A stretch of 7,138 bases of DNA from Candidatus Latescibacterota bacterium (GTDB taxonomy: Bacteria; Latescibacterota; MVCY01). Below are positions 5,427-7,138 of this stretch, in pieces. The stretch lies in contig DAOVDP010000055.1 of NCBI GenBank assembly GCA_030669445.1, positions 1 to 7,138 on the forward strand, given 5' to 3'. The position numbers and the translations under genes were made by a program. The notes beneath the pieces are model-generated. The model was given only the letters and a program-made list of their open reading frames with translations, was not told the origin of the DNA and made no database searches. Position 1 is the stretch's first letter, and each line of letters starts with the position of its first letter.

Positions 5427-5930
5427 ATGCTCAACCAACCTGTACTGGTCCTGAACCAAAATTACGAGCCTTTAAATATCTGCAGCGCTAAACGGGCAAT
5501 TATTCTGGTCGTCCTGGGCAAGGCCGAGATTGTGGAAAGGCACAATGCGCTAATCAGAAGTGTCTCAATGAGCATCCCTCTTCCCAGCATTGTTCGACTG
5601 GGGATCTACATTCACCACCCGTTTGAGAAAATTGTGCTCTCCAAGCGAAACATAATAAAGAGAGACGGCCATCGTTGTCAATACTGTGGCACTACTCAAG
5701 GGCCAATGACGATTGACCATGTTATTCCTAAGAATCTGAAAGGGGAAGACTCCTGGGAGAATATGGTATGCGCTTGCATTAAGTGCAATAACAAGAAGGG
5801 CCATCGTCTGCCTGAAGAGGCGGAGATGAAACTCTTGCGCACTCCCAGAAAGCCTGCGAATGTCGTTTTCATCCGACATATTGTCACTATTTCTGACCAC
5901 CGCTGGAAACCATATCTTTTCATGGAGTAA
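5427..5930 (+). CDS. HNH endonuclease family protein
   Basis: This 167-residue protein has an N-terminal part (1-80) with the motif VLVLNQNYEPLNICSAKRAI, characteristic of one HNH subfamily. The HNH nuclease core follows: zinc pair CQYC (84-87), IDHVIPK (96-102, with the metal/catalytic H98), WENMV (N112), and second zinc pair CIKC (117-120) followed by NNKKGHR. It should be a zinc-stabilised, metal-dependent DNA-cutting or nicking enzyme. The biological target of this subfamily is unknown to me. It lacks companions such as a methylase or phage genes, so restriction or phage packaging is not supported. AAGAGGT (5414-5420) is the ribosome site. Its stop is six bases before trpS, and its last codons supply the trpS ribosome site, so the two are co-expressed. 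Confidence 0.88.
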   Translation: MLNQPVLVLNQNYEPLNICSAKRAIILVVLGKAEIVERHNALIRSVSMSIPLPSIVRLGIYIHHPFEKIVLSKRNIIKRDGHRCQYCGTTQGPMTIDHVIPKNLKGEDSWENMVCACIKCNNKKGHRLPEEAEMKLLRTPRKPANVVFIRHIVTISDHRWKPYLFME

Positions 5931-5936
5931 AAACCG

Positions 5937-6953
5937 ATGAAAAAAAAACGAATATTAAGTGGAATGCGTCCCACTGGCAAACTGCATCTGGGCAATTATG
6001 AAGGGGCATTAAAGAACTGGGTTGCCCTCCAGGACGAGTATGAGATGTTCACTATGATCGCCGACTGGCACGCCCTGACGACGGAGTATATCCGGGCACA
6101 ACCTGAATTGCACGAGTTGATCGAAGAAGTGGCTATCGACTATCTCGCCGCCGGGCTTGATCCAGAAAAATGTGCCATCTTTGTTCAGTCCGATGTCAAG
6201 GAACACGCTGAACTCCACCTCCTTTTCTCTATGATCACCCCTACTCCTTGGTTAATTCGCAACCCTACGGTAAAAGAGCAGGCCCGGGATCTGGGGCTGA
6301 TCGAAAAGGATGAGGAGATCACCAGCATAAACTATGGCCTGTTAGGATACCCGGTATTGCAGGCTGCTGACATCCTTATCTACAAAGCACATGCTGTGCC
6401 GGTAGGAGAAGACCAGGTGCCGCACATTGAGCTGACTCGCCAGATCGCCCGGCGATTCAACTACCTTTATGGAAAGGAAGTTTTCCCTGAACCTGAGGCC
6501 CTGCTTACTAAAGTGGCACGGCTGCCCGGATTAGATGGCAAGAAGATGAGTAAATCCCAGGGAAATGTGATATATCTCTCTGATTCCCCTGATATTATTA
6601 GAGAGAAAACAAAGACTATGTTCACCGATCCCCTGAAGGTCTACCGAACCGATCCTGGCGACCCCGAGGTGAGAGGCTGTCCAGCGTTTGCTTATCACCA
6701 GATTTATAACACCTCAGAGACAGAACAGATTGAAGCCGATTGTAAGCAGGCAAAGCTGGGATGTGTGGACTGCAAGCGGCTGTTGGCAGAGCGGTTAGTG
6801 GAGGCACTTCAGCCTATAAGGGACAGAAGGGCAGAGATTGAGGTAAATCCTAAACTTGTGGGTGATGTCCTGGAAAAGGGGGGAAAAGAGGCCGAGGAGG
6901 TTGCCAAAGCGACAATAAACGAGGTGCGACACGCGATGGGCCTCGAGCATTGA
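5937..6953 (+). CDS. trpS: Tryptophanyl-tRNA synthetase (iron-sulfur type)
   Basis: This 338-residue class I aminoacyl-tRNA synthetase, of normal bacterial TrpRS length, charges tRNA-Trp in the cytoplasm using ATP. The Rossmann-fold signatures are PTGKLHLGN (12-20, the HIGH motif) and GKKMSKSQGN (201-210, the KMSKS loop). GEDQ (157-160) and IADWHALT (41-48) fit the substrate pocket. Four cysteines in the C-terminal part, C248, C269, C276 and C279, form C-x20-C-x6-C-x2-C. Thermotoga maritima TrpRS binds a 4Fe-4S cluster through a similar C-x22-C-x6-C-x2-C motif near the anticodon-binding region, so this enzyme likely carries one too. The ribosome site GGAG (5924-5927) lies in the last codons of the HNH gene. 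The next gene starts seven bases after the stop, so this is the middle of an operon. Confidence 0.97.
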   Translation: MKKKRILSGMRPTGKLHLGNYEGALKNWVALQDEYEMFTMIADWHALTTEYIRAQPELHELIEEVAIDYLAAGLDPEKCAIFVQSDVKEHAELHLLFSMITPTPWLIRNPTVKEQARDLGLIEKDEEITSINYGLLGYPVLQAADILIYKAHAVPVGEDQVPHIELTRQIARRFNYLYGKEVFPEPEALLTKVARLPGLDGKKMSKSQGNVIYLSDSPDIIREKTKTMFTDPLKVYRTDPGDPEVRGCPAFAYHQIYNTSETEQIEADCKQAKLGCVDCKRLLAERLVEALQPIRDRRAEIEVNPKLVGDVLEKGGKEAEEVAKATINEVRHAMGLEH

Positions 6954-6960
6954 ACCGGCA

Positions 6961-7138
6961 ATGAGATTGAATAGGTTTCTGGCTCAGGCAGGGATTGATT
7001 CGCGGCGGAAGTGCGATCTGCTTATTCAGCAGGGCAGGGTTTATATTAACGGTGTGCCTGTTACCCAACTGGGAATGAAGATAGATCCGAACAAAGACGA
7101 GATCATTTTCGACGGCAAGCCGGTCAGGGTAGGGGAGA
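6961..7138 (+). CDS. Pseudouridine synthase, RsuA/RluB/RluE/RluF family, N-terminal S4 part (runs off the right edge)
   Basis: The 59 visible codons form an S4 RNA-binding domain: MRLNRFLAQAGIDSRRKCD, then LIQQGRVYINGVPV and LGMKIDPNKDEI. This is the usual opening of the RsuA/RluB group, which isomerises uridines in ribosomal RNA. The catalytic domain with its aspartate lies outside the window, so an S4-only protein cannot be fully excluded, and RluB versus RsuA cannot be decided. The ATG is seven bases after the trpS stop with only a weak ribosome site, consistent with translational coupling. In many bacteria trpS and rluB are separated by scpA and scpB; here they are adjacent. Confidence 0.85.
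   Translation, partial: MRLNRFLAQAGIDSRRKCDLLIQQGRVYINGVPVTQLGMKIDPNKDEIIFDGKPVRVGE

Overview
This is a bacterial window of moderate GC content with sigma-70-type promoters and Shine-Dalgarno sites. No rRNA, tRNA, IS element or CRISPR array is visible. The organism cannot be named from the sequence. An iron-sulfur-type tryptophanyl-tRNA synthetase, a RuBisCO-like protein and an AbrB/PIN toxin-antitoxin pair suggest an anaerobic or thermophile-related environmental bacterium. Chloroflexota is a guess, not a demonstrated assignment.

Left part (about 1-3500): a small catabolic-looking locus. An RpiR-type sugar-phosphate-sensing regulator and a form IV RuBisCO-like protein (RLP) are read leftward from a very good promoter (TTGACA-N17-TATACT on the minus strand). 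A metal-dependent TIM-barrel sugar isomerase/epimerase-type protein is read rightward. The shared 296-base intergenic region carries a 10-bp inverted repeat and a third related half-site around the promoter, probably the regulator's operator. The RLP keeps the carbamylated-lysine motif (GGVDLIKDDE) and KPK but lacks the residues needed for CO2 fixation, so it should catalyse another enolate-type reaction. RLPs in acid-sugar (apiose-type) catabolism are the closest contextual precedent. The regulator's C-terminus is cut off by two in-frame TAA codons, and the rest of the domain remains readable behind them.

Middle part (3600-5120): an HhH-GPD, iron-sulfur-type DNA glycosylase homologue without the usual catalytic lysine, then an AbrB-type antitoxin and PIN-domain toxin overlapping by 11 bases. 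The antitoxin promoter region holds an imperfect tandem duplication of about 50-55 bp with 67-bp periodicity, which looks like a double operator.

Right part (5120-7138): a 307-base gap ending in a near-consensus promoter (TTGACT-N17-TATGAT) drives a tight housekeeping operon. It consists of an HNH endonuclease, trpS (with a C-x20-C-x6-C-x2-C iron-sulfur motif) and the start of an S4-domain pseudouridine synthase of the RsuA/RluB type that runs off the right edge.
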